Shown here piece after piece: positions 1 to 10,000 of a stretch of DNA of 42,474 nt (positions are counted from its first letter, which is position 1; each line of letters opens with the position of its first letter). Position numbers and translations under genes: made by a program. The notes beneath the pieces are model-generated. The model was not told the origin of the DNA. It did not search any database and saw only the letters and a program-made list of their open reading frames with translations. Origin of the DNA: Candidatus Solibacter usitatus (GTDB lineage Bacteria; Acidobacteriota; Terriglobia; Bryobacterales; Bryobacteraceae); contig JACPVQ010000259.1 in assembly GCA_016191645.1 (NCBI GenBank), positions 1 to 42,474 on the forward strand. The letters are read 5' to 3'.

Positions 1-1364
1 TGCAGGCGGGGCCGTTCGGCGGCTACAACGACGTAACCATACGGTTCTCACCCAGCGATACCAGCGCGCAGACGGGCACGTGGACGCTTTCGGGCGTCGG
101 GCTCACAACCACCATCGCGCTTACGGGCAACAGCGGTGGTGGTACGACAGGCGGTGGCGGCGGGAGCGCGTGCGTCGCGCCCGCTACCAATCTCGTCAGT
201 TGGTGGTCCGGCGATGGCAATGCCAACGATCTTACCGGAGGCAACAACGGCACGGCTTTGGGCGGACTCACCTACACCACAGGCAAGGTGGGTCAGGCAT
301 TCCAAATCAACGGAAGCACCAGCTACGTATCCATTGGCAATCCCACAAACCTGCGTCCGACCAGCGCGCTGACAATGAATGCGTGGATCAATCCCGCTGT
401 TGCGCCCACAGGCAGCAACCTGATGGCCATTATCACCAAGTGGGGTCAAACGGCGGGAACTACGCCGGACGCCGATTCGTTCGGTATGTGGCTGCAGCAG
501 AACGGCACTTCGTTAAGCGTCTACGCCGCAGTGCATCTCAGCGGGGGGACGAATGAGCCGCGTGCGCTAGGCGGCAATGTGCCGTTGAACGCGTGGTCGC
601 ACGTGGCCATGACCTTTGACGGTAGCAACGTGATCGCTTACGTCAATGGACAGCTAGTGAACACGTTCCCCGCCGCTGGAAGCATCATCTCCAGCAGCCG
701 CAACGTGCTGATTGGCCGCGAGGACTCCTCCCTGCCTCGCGCCTTCAACGGCGCAATCGATGAAGTGCAAATGCTCAACCGCGCGCTCACGGCGGCGGAG
801 ATTCAGGCCATCTACAACGCAGGGGCCAACGGCGTCTGCAAGACCGGCGGATCGACCGGTGGCGGCACCACTACGGGAACCATCCTGCAAGTGGACGACG
901 GCCGTGAGGAGTACACGTTCGGCACGGAGCAGGGCGGGCCAATCTACTTTGTGAACCGCCTCACGCCTACGCGCTACCCGGCGACGCTACGCGCGGTGCA
1001 GATCCTATTCCCAACCGGCGAACTCGCGGCCGGTTCCGCGGTCGCGGTGCTTTCGTCGCAGAATGCCGGCAGTTCCGGCGGCCCGCAACTCGCCGGTCTT
1101 GTCTTCGTGCGTTCGAACGGCACGGTCACTTCGCAAGGAACCTTCCTCGAGTTTGCCGTCGCTCCCATGACGATCCAGAGTGGCGATTTCGTGGTCGGCT
1201 TCTCCACCGTTGCGCCCCCGAACGTCTTCCCTGGAGCAGTGGACAGTTCCTCGGGCTCCAAGCAGCGCTCCTACGTCAGTTCGACTGGAAGCACGTTCAC
1301 ATTGCTCGATTCGATCACGGGATTAGTGCCCGGCAATCTGTTGATCCGCGCCAAGATCGATTGA
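1..1364 (+). CDS. LamG/concanavalin A-like domain surface protein, 3' part (5' end outside window)
   Basis: The frame is open from nt 3, so the N-terminus lies outside the window and 453 residues are visible. A Gly/Thr-rich linker (about residues 45-58) leads into a LamG-type jelly-roll domain (about 62-278). This starts with LVSWWSGDGNANDLTG and contains the typical stretch LNAWSHVAMTFDG followed by YVNGQLV. A second Gly/Thr linker follows, then a beta-rich C-terminal region of about 165 residues that I do not recognise. LamG domains bind glycans or proteins, and in Acidobacteriota they are common at the end of large secreted or cell-surface proteins, so an extracellular adhesin or glycan-binding role is likely. 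The gene converges on the next one with a single base between the two stop codons. The true function depends on the missing upstream part. Confidence 0.85.
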   Translation, partial: QAGPFGGYNDVTIRFSPSDTSAQTGTWTLSGVGLTTTIALTGNSGGGTTGGGGGSACVAPATNLVSWWSGDGNANDLTGGNNGTALGGLTYTTGKVGQAFQINGSTSYVSIGNPTNLRPTSALTMNAWINPAVAPTGSNLMAIITKWGQTAGTTPDADSFGMWLQQNGTSLSVYAAVHLSGGTNEPRALGGNVPLNAWSHVAMTFDGSNVIAYVNGQLVNTFPAAGSIISSSRNVLIGREDSSLPRAFNGAIDEVQMLNRALTAAEIQAIYNAGANGVCKTGGSTGGGTTTGTILQVDDGREEYTFGTEQGGPIYFVNRLTPTRYPATLRAVQILFPTGELAAGSAVAVLSSQNAGSSGGPQLAGLVFVRSNGTVTSQGTFLEFAVAPMTIQSGDFVVGFSTVAPPNVFPGAVDSSSGSKQRSYVSSTGSTFTLLDSITGLVPGNLLIRAKID

Positions 1365-1365
1365 T

Positions 1366-2517
1366 TCAGCCCTTGTTCCCCTGCGCCGCCACAAGCATCG
1401 AATTCATGCAGCCGAGCAGGTACGCCAGCGCGGGGTTGGGACGGAAGCCGCCGCCTTGCCCCTGGCCGCGCCCGCGCGTGCCTTCCATGCGCGGATCGCT
1501 ACCCAGCCCCGGCACGTGGTCGGGAATCACGATCCCTTCGAACTTCACCTCCACCAACGCGCGCATGATCTTGCTCATGTCGTAGTAGCCGTCATCGATC
1601 ATCGTCTCGGCGAAATGCGGCAGCGGCGCGCTCACGTTGCGGAAGTGGATCTTGAAAAGCTTCTTCCGCGCGCCGAAATAGCGGATCACTTCGGGCGGTT
1701 CTGCGCCGGTCATCTTGCCGCCTTCCAGCCACGATCCACAGCACAAGCACACGCCGATGTTCGGACTGTTGGCGATCTCGATGGCGCGCTTGTAGCCTTC
1801 GAAATTGGAGAAGATGCAGCGCGGCACGCCGGCCAGCATTGGTTGCGGCGGATCGTCCGGGTGAATGCCGATACGCACGCCCGCTTCCTCGGCTACAGGG
1901 ACCACCTTCTTGATGAAGTACGTGTAGTTTTCCCAGATCTCCTCTTTCGTATAGACACGGCCATGAGAGAGCGGCACATCGAAAGTTTTTCCACCCCAAC
2001 GTCCGCGCGCCTCGGGGCTGGCCAAATCCAATGACGATCCGGAATAGCCGCGCGGCAACGTTTCGCGTCCGCTGCGCCAGATGCCGTTGCCCATGTGCGC
2101 GTAAGTGGAATAGGGAATGCCGGCTTTCCCAAGATATCGAATGTAGTTCAAATACTCTTCGATCTTCTTGTCGCGGCCGGGAAGATTGAGTGTGACCTCC
2201 TCCATGTTATGAAGGCTGCCGCTAGGCCCCACTCCGCTGCCAATGTTGTAGACTTTGAAACCGCCGGCCTCCCATTGCTCGCGGATCTTCGTGAAGCCTT
2301 CGGCGGTAGCGTTGGCGGGCGACACGCCAAGGCTCACCCACTTCACCCCAAGCTGCTTAAGGTAGAGCAGGTTCTCTTCCGTCGGCTGGCCCGCGCTGGT
2401 GCCGATCTTAATTCCCGGCGGAATGGGGATCAGCTTCGCGGCTTTCGCATTGGTTGCCGATAACATCGCCGCACCACCCACGGCAATCTTGGCGAGATCT
2501 CGCCTCTCTAAGCTCAT
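1366..2517 (-). CDS. Mannonate dehydratase-like TIM-barrel enzyme with Tat-type signal
   Basis: The protein has 383 residues. The N-terminus has a twin-arginine signal (ERRDLAKI followed by a hydrophobic stretch to about residue 27), so export is likely. The body matches the UxuA/xylose-isomerase-like TIM barrel: HPDDPP at 219-224, a CLCCGSW segment at 257-263 where UxuA has its LCxGS segment, KIHFRNV at 289-295 and PDHVP near 332. UxuA dehydrates D-mannonate to 2-keto-3-deoxygluconate in glucuronate breakdown and needs a divalent metal held by these His, Cys and Asp residues. A Tat leader is unusual for UxuA, so this may be a periplasmic relative with another sugar-acid substrate. AGGGAGAA lies six bases before the ATG. 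It is downstream of and co-directional with a TonB receptor, which suggests coupled uptake and processing (inference). Confidence 0.75.
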   Translation of the reverse strand: MSLERRDLAKIAVGGAAMLSATNAKAAKLIPIPPGIKIGTSAGQPTEENLLYLKQLGVKWVSLGVSPANATAEGFTKIREQWEAGGFKVYNIGSGVGPSGSLHNMEEVTLNLPGRDKKIEEYLNYIRYLGKAGIPYSTYAHMGNGIWRSGRETLPRGYSGSSLDLASPEARGRWGGKTFDVPLSHGRVYTKEEIWENYTYFIKKVVPVAEEAGVRIGIHPDDPPQPMLAGVPRCIFSNFEGYKRAIEIANSPNIGVCLCCGSWLEGGKMTGAEPPEVIRYFGARKKLFKIHFRNVSAPLPHFAETMIDDGYYDMSKIMRALVEVKFEGIVIPDHVPGLGSDPRMEGTRGRGQGQGGGFRPNPALAYLLGCMNSMLVAAQGNKG

Positions 2518-2562
2518 ACGTTTCTCCCTTCATGTGTACTTCCCAGGCTGCGACGATTTCCA

Positions 2563-2640
2563 TTGGTTGCTGCTGTGCTGCTCTGTACTACTAAGACTTT
2601 AAGATTTTCTTTGGTTGCGGCTGTGCTGCTGTAGTAGTAC
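2563..2640. repeat. Short direct repeat with nested inverted arms upstream of the mannonate dehydratase-like gene
   Basis: A 21-base unit beginning TTGGTTGC occurs at 2563-2583 and again, with one mismatch, at 2611-2631. Each copy is followed by a GTACTACTA or TAGTAGTAC arm (2585-2593 and 2632-2640), and these two arms are inverted relative to each other. The block fills most of the 125-base gap between the stop of the TonB receptor and the start of the downstream gene on the same strand. It could be an operator, a transcript-processing hairpin or a small duplication; the sequence alone does not decide. Confidence 0.6.
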
Positions 2641-2642
2641 AT

Positions 2643-5600
2643 TCAAAATTCTGCACGGATGGACATTTGAACGTTCGCCTGCCCCGTACCGTAATTGGAA
2701 AAGTCGCCGACCACGCCGGAGAATCGCGCCCACGCGGCGGGGTTGTTCATGTTGTAAGTCGTATTGGGCGCGGCAAGATTCGGCCGCTTCCACGGCAGAT
2801 TGTGCCCATCTAAACGAAGACTGAGTTTGAGACGCTCATCGATCACCTTCCAACTCTTGGTGACAAAAAACTGCATCCACAAAATCCCCGGCGCTTGCAG
2901 CACTCTGGAGCCGAGCGAACCCGTAGTGTACGCGGCGGGATAGGCAAACGCGTTGAAGTTAAAGATGGGGTTCTGCGCCGCGATCGGAAAACGGTGTCCC
3001 ATTTCCCAGTCCGAAACCTTTGCCTGCTCAATGGTCATCAGCGGATTGACGCGGGAAGCGGTCAGGTATCTATTGGGGCTGCCGGCATGGCCGACGGAGA
3101 GCGGTATGCCGGAGAGCGCGTGTTCACTCACGCTCACTTTCCATCCGCCGAGCACGGCGTTTACCAGACCGCCTTGATTGAGCCAGCGCCCGCCGCGTCC
3201 CACCGGCAATTCATAAATGACGTATGCGCCGAAGGATTTCTGTTGATCCCAGGCGGTACGCGCCTTTCCTTGCCGGTTGTAGTAAGTGAGCGAATCGTCA
3301 TTGCTCAGCGACTTCGAGAAATTGAAACTGGCGTTCAACAGGAGCCCCCTGGCGTAACGCTTCTCGATGGTGATGTTTCCGCTGTGCCATGTGTTGTGAT
3401 TGAAGTTGGAAAGCAGCGAGACGCTGCCGAACTGCGGATAGCGCAGATAATTCTGCTGCGCCTGAAACACCGTATCCTGCAACGCGCGATCTCCGCCCAG
3501 CGCGATGGACAAAGGAATCTGGTTGATGTTCCAACTGCGCTGCAATCCCACGCCGGCGGTACCTTGATAGGTGACGTTGAGCAGCCAAGTGCGGCCGAGC
3601 TGATATTGGAAGCCGGCCGACGAGTTGATCACGTAGGCGTTGTGCAGATTGGGATCGCGCCAAGTGGCGTTCCTGCTGCCGAAGCTGGCTCCCGTATAAG
3701 GAACGGTCCCATCGGGATTCACTGTGTATGGGATGGGGCCGGGTCCGCTTTGCAATTGGAATAAGTAGCGCGGATCACCGGTCGGCTGCAGAATATTGAA
3801 CGCGCCGCTGTACTCATCGAAGCCGCCGGGACCCGAGCTATCCGACGTCATCAGGCCGAACGATGCGCGGAAGACCCACTTCGGACGAAAGCTCCAGGCC
3901 AGTCCCAGGCGCGGCTGAAAATTGTTCAGATCACGTTTGCCGATGGCGCCCTTGGGATGCGTGATTGCGCCCAGGCGTCCGGTCACCGGGTCCACCGCGG
4001 CGGGATCGAACTGCGATTGCTGTTCCCACTTCGTCTTGAAAGGCGATGAGTAGGACCAACGCACGCCGAGATTCAGCGAGATGTTGGGCGTTACTTTCCA
4101 GTCGTCCTGAAAATACAATTCGTGCGTCCATTGCCGCGGCATGAAAATCGCCAGTTGCTTGGTAAACGTTGCGCTGGTGACCACCCCCATTTCAAAAGCG
4201 GCGAAATCGATTCCCGTGTTTGGCGTAAAGGGCAGCGACGTGCCTCCGCCAAAGTTGTACTGGCCGGAAGGCAGCGAAGTGGCCTTGTCGCTGTACAACG
4301 TACGAATCATTTCGTAGCCCATCTTGAGATTGTGTTTTCCGGCGATGCGCGTGAGGTTGTCCTGCAGCACGCGATCCTCACCCACCTGGCGCGTATAGCC
4401 CAATGCGGCGATGCCGTATCCAATATTGAAGTAGGGGAACGTCTCGGGATTGACGCCGGGAATGCTCAGTGCGTCCTTGGCGGCGTCAGGCCGCGCGGGA
4501 TTGGACGCGGCGCGGCGGTTGTAGCCCAGCCGGAATTCATTGAACGTGACGCGCGAAATAATGGAGGTGTAATTGATGACGCCGTTGATGTCGTCGACGG
4601 GATTGATTTCCCGCGACGCGTTGAACTCCGCGCGGGCGAAATTGTCGCCGTTCTGGCCGCGGTGATGGCCCTGCGAATAGCGGAAGTAGATTTTTTGGCT
4701 GGGGGAGAATTGATGGTCGAGCTTCTCGTCCCAGCGATCTCTGTGCAGGCAGCGGCAGGTATTCACGAACAGCAGATTCTGCGAGGGGCCGGTCCTGCTT
4801 GGAGACCCCGGTTGATTGGGTTTGTTCCAAATACCCAAGCCGAGGAATTTTCTGGCGACGGGATCCATCAGACTCTGCGGAACGATATTGCCGGGAAGCG
4901 GATCGCGCGTCCACGTGGCGCCAACCTGTCGCGTTGAAAATGGATTGTAGATGGGAAGCCCGCCGCCGGGAGCATCCTTAAAAGAGAAGTCGCCGGCGAG
5001 CATCTCCGGCGTGGGCACGGTGCCCAGGGAAACGTTGATAGTGTGCTCGTGGTTGATGGCGTAGTCGGACAGCCAGAACGTTTTGTTCCTGCCGTTGTAG
5101 ATTTTGGGAATGACCAGCGGACCGCTGCCGACCAGATCGAAGGTCTGGTAGTACCACGGCGCTTCCTTCGGCAGCGGAATCTGCGTCAGATAGCCGCGAT
5201 GTACCCAACTGCCCGGCAGGTAGCGATCTTCAAACGAAGCATGCAGCGCATTGGTGCCCGACTTGTACACCATCTTCATGGAACCGCCGGAGGAATGCCC
5301 GTACTCCGCGGAGACACCGGTCGTAAGAACTTTGACCTCTTCCATGGCGTCCGTGCTGCCTTGAATCACACCATCCACCTGGTTCACTACGCCGGTGTAT
5401 GGCGACTTTGCGTTGATCCCATCCATGGTTGCGCCGATATCGTTCTGCGCTTGACCCATGATGTGCTGACCGGCTTGGCTTTGAACGGAAACGATGCCGG
5501 GCATATATTGGAGCAGGTAAACCGTGCGCTTCATCACGCCCGGAACCTCTTTCAAAACGTCCGCGGGAAGGACATAAGAACTCAGCACAGTTTCCGTATT

Positions 5601-5981
5601 CAACAAAGAGGCGGAGGCGCTCACGGTGACGCTTTCGGTGACCGCGCCCAACTCCAGCGCGATATCGACGCGCGGCACTTCGGCGGAGCGGAGCGTAAGC
5701 CCTTCGCGAACGAATTCCTTAAAGCCCGCGGCGTTCACTTTCACGCGATAGTCGCCGGGAATCAGATACGGAACGTAATAGCCGCCATCCATTGCCGTGG
5801 TTGTTTCGGTGAGAAAGGATGTCGCGGTGTTGACGACGGTCACCTTGGCGCCGGCGACGACGGATCCCGTAGAATCCCTAACGGTACCGACCAACGTCGC
5901 GCCTCCGCCCGTTTGGGCCATCGCGGCAGCGGCGGCAAGCATCAAAACGGCGACAGCGCGGAGCGGCAAGCTGGTAACCAT
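2643..5981 (-). CDS. TonB-dependent receptor, Oar-like, with carboxypeptidase-regulatory-like domain
   Basis: From the ATG at 5981 the protein has 1112 residues. This start follows AAAGGAA at good spacing; a GTG at 6005 would add eight residues. A signal peptide ends near the first MAQ. It is followed by a CarboxypepD_reg-like/Cna-type domain (about 22-105; GTVRDSTGSVVAGAKVTV, then YYVPYLIPGDYRV), a plug-like region (about 115-240) and a long beta-barrel ending in a C-terminal Phe (IRAEF). Such proteins sit in the outer membrane and import large substrates with energy from TonB, or act as Oar-type surface proteins. The substrate cannot be read from the sequence. It is a paralogue of the receptor encoded at 7071-10433. 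The co-directional mannonate-dehydratase-like gene downstream hints at a sugar-acid or glycan substrate (inference). Confidence 0.88.
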   Translation of the reverse strand: MVTSLPLRAVAVLMLAAAAAMAQTGGGATLVGTVRDSTGSVVAGAKVTVVNTATSFLTETTTAMDGGYYVPYLIPGDYRVKVNAAGFKEFVREGLTLRSAEVPRVDIALELGAVTESVTVSASASLLNTETVLSSYVLPADVLKEVPGVMKRTVYLLQYMPGIVSVQSQAGQHIMGQAQNDIGATMDGINAKSPYTGVVNQVDGVIQGSTDAMEEVKVLTTGVSAEYGHSSGGSMKMVYKSGTNALHASFEDRYLPGSWVHRGYLTQIPLPKEAPWYYQTFDLVGSGPLVIPKIYNGRNKTFWLSDYAINHEHTINVSLGTVPTPEMLAGDFSFKDAPGGGLPIYNPFSTRQVGATWTRDPLPGNIVPQSLMDPVARKFLGLGIWNKPNQPGSPSRTGPSQNLLFVNTCRCLHRDRWDEKLDHQFSPSQKIYFRYSQGHHRGQNGDNFARAEFNASREINPVDDINGVINYTSIISRVTFNEFRLGYNRRAASNPARPDAAKDALSIPGVNPETFPYFNIGYGIAALGYTRQVGEDRVLQDNLTRIAGKHNLKMGYEMIRTLYSDKATSLPSGQYNFGGGTSLPFTPNTGIDFAAFEMGVVTSATFTKQLAIFMPRQWTHELYFQDDWKVTPNISLNLGVRWSYSSPFKTKWEQQSQFDPAAVDPVTGRLGAITHPKGAIGKRDLNNFQPRLGLAWSFRPKWVFRASFGLMTSDSSGPGGFDEYSGAFNILQPTGDPRYLFQLQSGPGPIPYTVNPDGTVPYTGASFGSRNATWRDPNLHNAYVINSSAGFQYQLGRTWLLNVTYQGTAGVGLQRSWNINQIPLSIALGGDRALQDTVFQAQQNYLRYPQFGSVSLLSNFNHNTWHSGNITIEKRYARGLLLNASFNFSKSLSNDDSLTYYNRQGKARTAWDQQKSFGAYVIYELPVGRGGRWLNQGGLVNAVLGGWKVSVSEHALSGIPLSVGHAGSPNRYLTASRVNPLMTIEQAKVSDWEMGHRFPIAAQNPIFNFNAFAYPAAYTTGSLGSRVLQAPGILWMQFFVTKSWKVIDERLKLSLRLDGHNLPWKRPNLAAPNTTYNMNNPAAWARFSGVVGDFSNYGTGQANVQMSIRAEF

Positions 5982-6090
5982 TGTTTCCTTTATTTTGTCC
6001 ACCAATTGCGGTCAAGCATATCACAAGCCGCAATTGTAAGGATGCGTCCGAACCGAACCGATGTGGCATAATCTTACTGGAGTCTTACCA

Positions 6091-6357
6091 ATGGAAACTA
6101 CACGGCTTTCGACAAAGGGTCAGATCGTACTGCCCAAGACGATTCGCGATTCCCGGGAGTGGGAACCGGGAACCGAGTTCTATTTCGAAGAAACCGCAGA
6201 CGGAGTACTACTGCGTCCCGCGGCGCGTTTTCCGGAAGCCAACCTCGACGAGGTAGCCGGCTTTTTGCGGTCGAAGCGCAAGCTGAGAACGCCGGCCCAG
6301 ATACGCGCTGCCGTTGACGGGGAAGTGATGCGGCGTCATGATCGCGGTCGATACTAA
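6091..6357 (+). CDS. AbrB/MazE-family antitoxin (swapped-hairpin DNA-binding protein)
   Basis: The protein has 88 residues starting at METTRLSTKGQIVLPK. The ATG at 6091 is preferred over the one at 6061 because TGGAG lies eight bases upstream and the AbrB fold begins right after it. The signature TKGQIVLPKTIRD, then WEPGTEFYFEE and GVLLRP, is the swapped-hairpin AbrB/SpoVT DNA-binding domain. The C-terminal tail (about 50-88) would bind and block the toxin. It overlaps the following PIN toxin gene by 20 bases, the usual arrangement of a VapBC-type module, and is expected to repress its own promoter (family knowledge). Confidence 0.88.
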   Translation: METTRLSTKGQIVLPKTIRDSREWEPGTEFYFEETADGVLLRPAARFPEANLDEVAGFLRSKRKLRTPAQIRAAVDGEVMRRHDRGRY

Positions 6358-6808
6358 CGTCTTAGTCCGCCTGCTGACTGGCGATGATCCGGTACAGGCG
6401 GCCGCGGCACGCTCTCTGTTCGCCTCCGGCCCAATCTGGATCGCGAAGACGGTTCTACTGGAAACCGTGTGGGTGCTGCGCAGATTGTACGGATTTGAGG
6501 TGGACACGATTCAGGCAGCGTTACGAAGACTGCTCGGCCTCAAGAACGTTCACGCCGAAGATGAATCCGCGGTGGCGGCCGCTTTGGAACTCACGGCGCG
6601 AGGAATGGAGTTCGCCGACGCTTTGCATGTGCACAGCAGGCCACGGGGAGCCGTTTTTGCCATCCGCACGAAACGTAGTGCATCGAAACTCTTTTCTAAT
6701 CAGTGCGGGGAACGCAGAGATGGCGTACCGAAAGGCGGTGAAAAAGGGGTTGTCGGGGGAAGTTTCTTACCAGAATCCACGAGACAAACTGGTGACGATC
6801 CGCTTTAG
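6338..6808 (+). CDS. PIN-domain toxin (VapC-like) with a replaced, out-of-family C-terminus
   Basis: PIN-domain ribonucleases of type II toxin-antitoxin systems cleave RNA with a cluster of acidic residues. Here D5 (VDTNVLV), E42 (LLETVWVL) and D94 (FADALH) are in place. The expected final segment, normally F-A-T-F-D with the fourth acidic residue, breaks off after GAVFA near residue 108. From there the frame reads non-PIN sequence to the stop at residue 156. In the +1 frame, the same DNA encodes a DUF4288-like domain. The toxin gene therefore looks fused by deletion to the 3' part of another gene. Loss of the terminal beta-strand and fourth acidic residue suggests it is weakened or dead, while the antitoxin is intact. 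The PIN assignment is firm; the activity is doubtful. Confidence 0.8.
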   Translation: MIAVDTNVLVRLLTGDDPVQAAAARSLFASGPIWIAKTVLLETVWVLRRLYGFEVDTIQAALRRLLGLKNVHAEDESAVAAALELTARGMEFADALHVHSRPRGAVFAIRTKRSASKLFSNQCGERRDGVPKGGEKGVVGGSFLPESTRQTGDDPL

Positions 6809-7040
6809 AGGGTTATCCTCGCTGATTGAAGTCATGGACCCGCTGGAGGATGGCGGGGAGATCATGTGGAACGAGCGAGTCGGCGTCTCTGAAAAAACAA
6901 TCATCGGCATGATCCCTGCAAAGGAAAGACTGGCGGTCTTTCGTCCCCGACCGGCATTCCCGTCAATTCGTGAGCCAAATTATGCTTCAAAGGAAGTAGT
7001 TGAGGAACTCATTCGGCGTCTCAAGGCTAAGCCGCGTTGA
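6660..7040 (+). pseudogene. DUF4288-like protein, 5'-truncated remnant
   Basis: In the frame one base off the PIN gene, the sequence from about 6681 reads as a DUF4288-type domain: FLISAGNAEMAYRKAVKKG, then EVSYQN, then DPLEDGGEIMWNE. It continues with a conserved-looking IPAKERLAVF tail to the TGA at 7038-7040. The upstream part of the family domain is absent, because the PIN gene occupies its place. No ribosome binding site is evident; possible restarts are the GTG at 6678 or the ATG at 6720. DUF4288 proteins are small and of unknown function. This one is probably a leftover of the rearrangement that damaged the toxin gene, unless internal initiation still makes a short product. Confidence 0.6.
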
Positions 7041-7070
7041 TGCAATCGAATCCGAACTCGAGTCAGCGTC

Positions 7071-10000
7071 CTACCACTGCAGACGAAATACGAGTATCGT
7101 GTGCCAGCGCCCCGTTCCGATATCGGAAAAACTCCCGCGCGTACCCGTGAACGTGCCGAAGCTGGACTGGTCGGTCCTGTTGAATGTCGAGTTCGGCGGA
7201 TTGAAGTTGTGATACTTGAAGATGTTGTTCACATCGCCGCGCAGTGTGAAGCGAATGCGCTCAAACATAGTCCAGGTCTTTTGCACGGAAGTCTGCGGCC
7301 AGATCACGCCCGGCGCTTCCAACGTGTTGCGGCCCAGCGCGCCGATGGTGTAGGCAGCCGGATAGGCAAAGCCATTGATGTTGAGGTAACGATTCTGCGC
7401 CGCGAACGGGAAGCGGTTGGGGCCAATATCGACGTGAGCGAGTTTCACTTGATCGTTGGGCAGAATCTGATTGGGACGGTTGCCCACGCCGGGTAGATAG
7501 TTCGACGGGCTGCCGCCTTGTGTCACAGTGAAGGGCGGGCCAGTCTGGAACGTTTGGATCCACACCATCTCCCAGCCTCCCAGCAGAGCATTCTTCACGC
7601 CGCCGCCGTTCAGCCAACTACGCCCCTTGCCAAAGGGCAACTCGTAGGTCAGCGTGGTGACCCAGCGATGATGAATATCGTAACTGGCGCGGGCTTTCTC
7701 CAGCGAGCGGTTGTAGTAAGTGATGCCGGAAGCCGTTCCATCATCGTCCGAGTTGCTGATGGTTTTTGACCACGTGTAGAAAGAGTTCAACGTCATGCCG
7801 CGGGAGTAACGCTTTTCGAAACGCAACGTCGCCGCATGGTAGGTGTTATGTCCGAAGTTGCTCACCAGGTTCACGTTGCCGAACTGCGTGTAGGGCTTGA
7901 AATTCTGGAACTGCTGGCGCATCTGTTCCGTGCGCGCGGGATCGCCGGGATAAGGGAATGCGCTGATGGGAAGCACGTTGATGTTCCAGGTATTCATCAG
8001 TTTCACGCCCGCCGATCCCTGATACATCGCCTCCATCAACCATGTCTTGGTGAACTGCCATTGCACTCCGCCCGACCAGTTCATGACGTACGGCGTGCGC
8101 ATGTTGGGGTCATACCAGGTGGCGTTGCGGCTGGCGTAGTTTGTGCCCACATAAGGAACGCTGCCATCGGCGTTGGTCGTGAAGGCCACCGCCGGCGGGC
8201 CTTGCGAAAGCTTGAACGCCGTGCGCGGATCGCCGGTGGGCGATTGAATGTTCGCGCTGGCCAGATATTCTTCGAAGTTCTGGTTCAGGTCGTTGGTCAT
8301 CAGATCGATGCTGATCAAAGTGAAGCTGGAACGGAAAACGAAATTCGGACGGAAGTTCCACGCCAAACCGAGACGCGGTTGGAAATTGTTGAGGTCCTTA
8401 CGCGCCAGTTGGCCCGTTTTGTGCGTAATCGCCCCGGGCAGTTTGGTGATGGGATCGATCGCCGTGGGGTCGAATTGTGATTGCTGTCCATACTTTGTTG
8501 AGAATGGCGATTCGTACGACCAGCGCAATCCGATATTCAGCGTCAGATTCTTCATCGGACGGAAATCGTCCTGAAGATACAACGCCTGTCCCCACCAGCG
8601 GGGAAGCCACGTTGCTTGATTGCGCGTGAACTGAGCGCTGGCAACATTTCCAAGCAGAAAACTGGCGAAGGTGTTGCCGGTGTTCGGCGTGAACGGCAAC
8701 TCCGTCCCGCCCATGTTGTAGATGCCGGAGGGAAGTGCTTCGGCCAGAGCGTTGTAGCGCGTGCGCACCATCTCATAGCCGAACTTGAGCGTGTGCCGCG
8801 AAACCACTTTGGTCAGGTTTTCCTGAAGCGTGTTGTCTTCGGAGATGTTCTGAAACCTTCCGCCGGGGCCGCCGTTGTAACCCGTGACGAAGCGCGGAAA
8901 CGTCGTCGCGCCGGCGTTCGGCATTCCCAATTGCGCGGCGAATCCCTGGCCGTAGCTAATGGGGTCTTTGGTCTCATGCCGACGGTTATAGCCAAGGCGG
9001 AATTCGCTGATCAACGTCGGCGAAAAGGTGTAAGTGTCGGAGAAAACAATGTTGGTGAAATCGTTCGGCTGCACCATCACCGGATCATAGACATCCCAGG
9101 CGATGTCAGTGGAATAGCGCCCCGGAGCGCGATTGCGCATGCGCGATAAGCGCCCAAACACGCGGTGATTGGTGCTGAACTGATGATCCACCTTGTTGTC
9201 GTAGCGCGTGAAAAAGTAGCGGCCCTTGGTGGGAAGCACCAAATCCTGCGTGACCCCGGTGGGCGTGATCACGCCCGGACGATTGGCCTGAGTCCACGGA
9301 TTGAAGGAGAGGAACTTCTTCACCACGGGATCGATTTGCGAAACGGGAAGACGATTGCCCGCGAATGGATCGCGCAGCCAGCGGCCGGTCGAATCCTGCC
9401 GCGTCGTCGAAGGATCGTAGATGGGGAATCCGCGTCCGCCGAAACTGAAGTCCCCGCCGTACATCTCCGGCGTCGGCACGTTGGTGATGGCCGTCTCGGA
9501 GACCTTTTCGTGATGACGTTGGAAGCCGAAAAACCAGAACGTCTTGTTCTTCCCGTTGTAGATCTTCGGAATGTAGACCGGACCTCCGAGCGTGGCGGAC
9601 ATCTCGTGATAGCCCCACGGATTGCAGGGCAGCCCCACGTCGCAGCGTTTCAGCTGATCGAAGTATTGCCGGTGCACCAGCGCGCCGTTAAGATATCGAT
9701 CTTCCGCCGATCCGTGGAAGCTGTTGGTGCCGCTCTTGTACACGGCGGAGAGGATGCCCGCGCCGGAGTGACCGAATTCCGCAGGCAGGCCCGTGGTCAT
9801 CATCTTGAATTCCTGAATCATGTCGAGCGTGCCGGTCATGATGCGCTGGTCGTCATTCACCGCGCCGCGCACGGGCTCTTTGCCGCTCATTCCGTCCAGC
9901 GTGACGCCCAGAGCGCGTTCGCGCTGGCCGTCGGCGTGGAGACCATTGATGACGTTGACCCCCGGCATGTAAAGCGTCATTCGCTTCACGCCCTTTTGCA

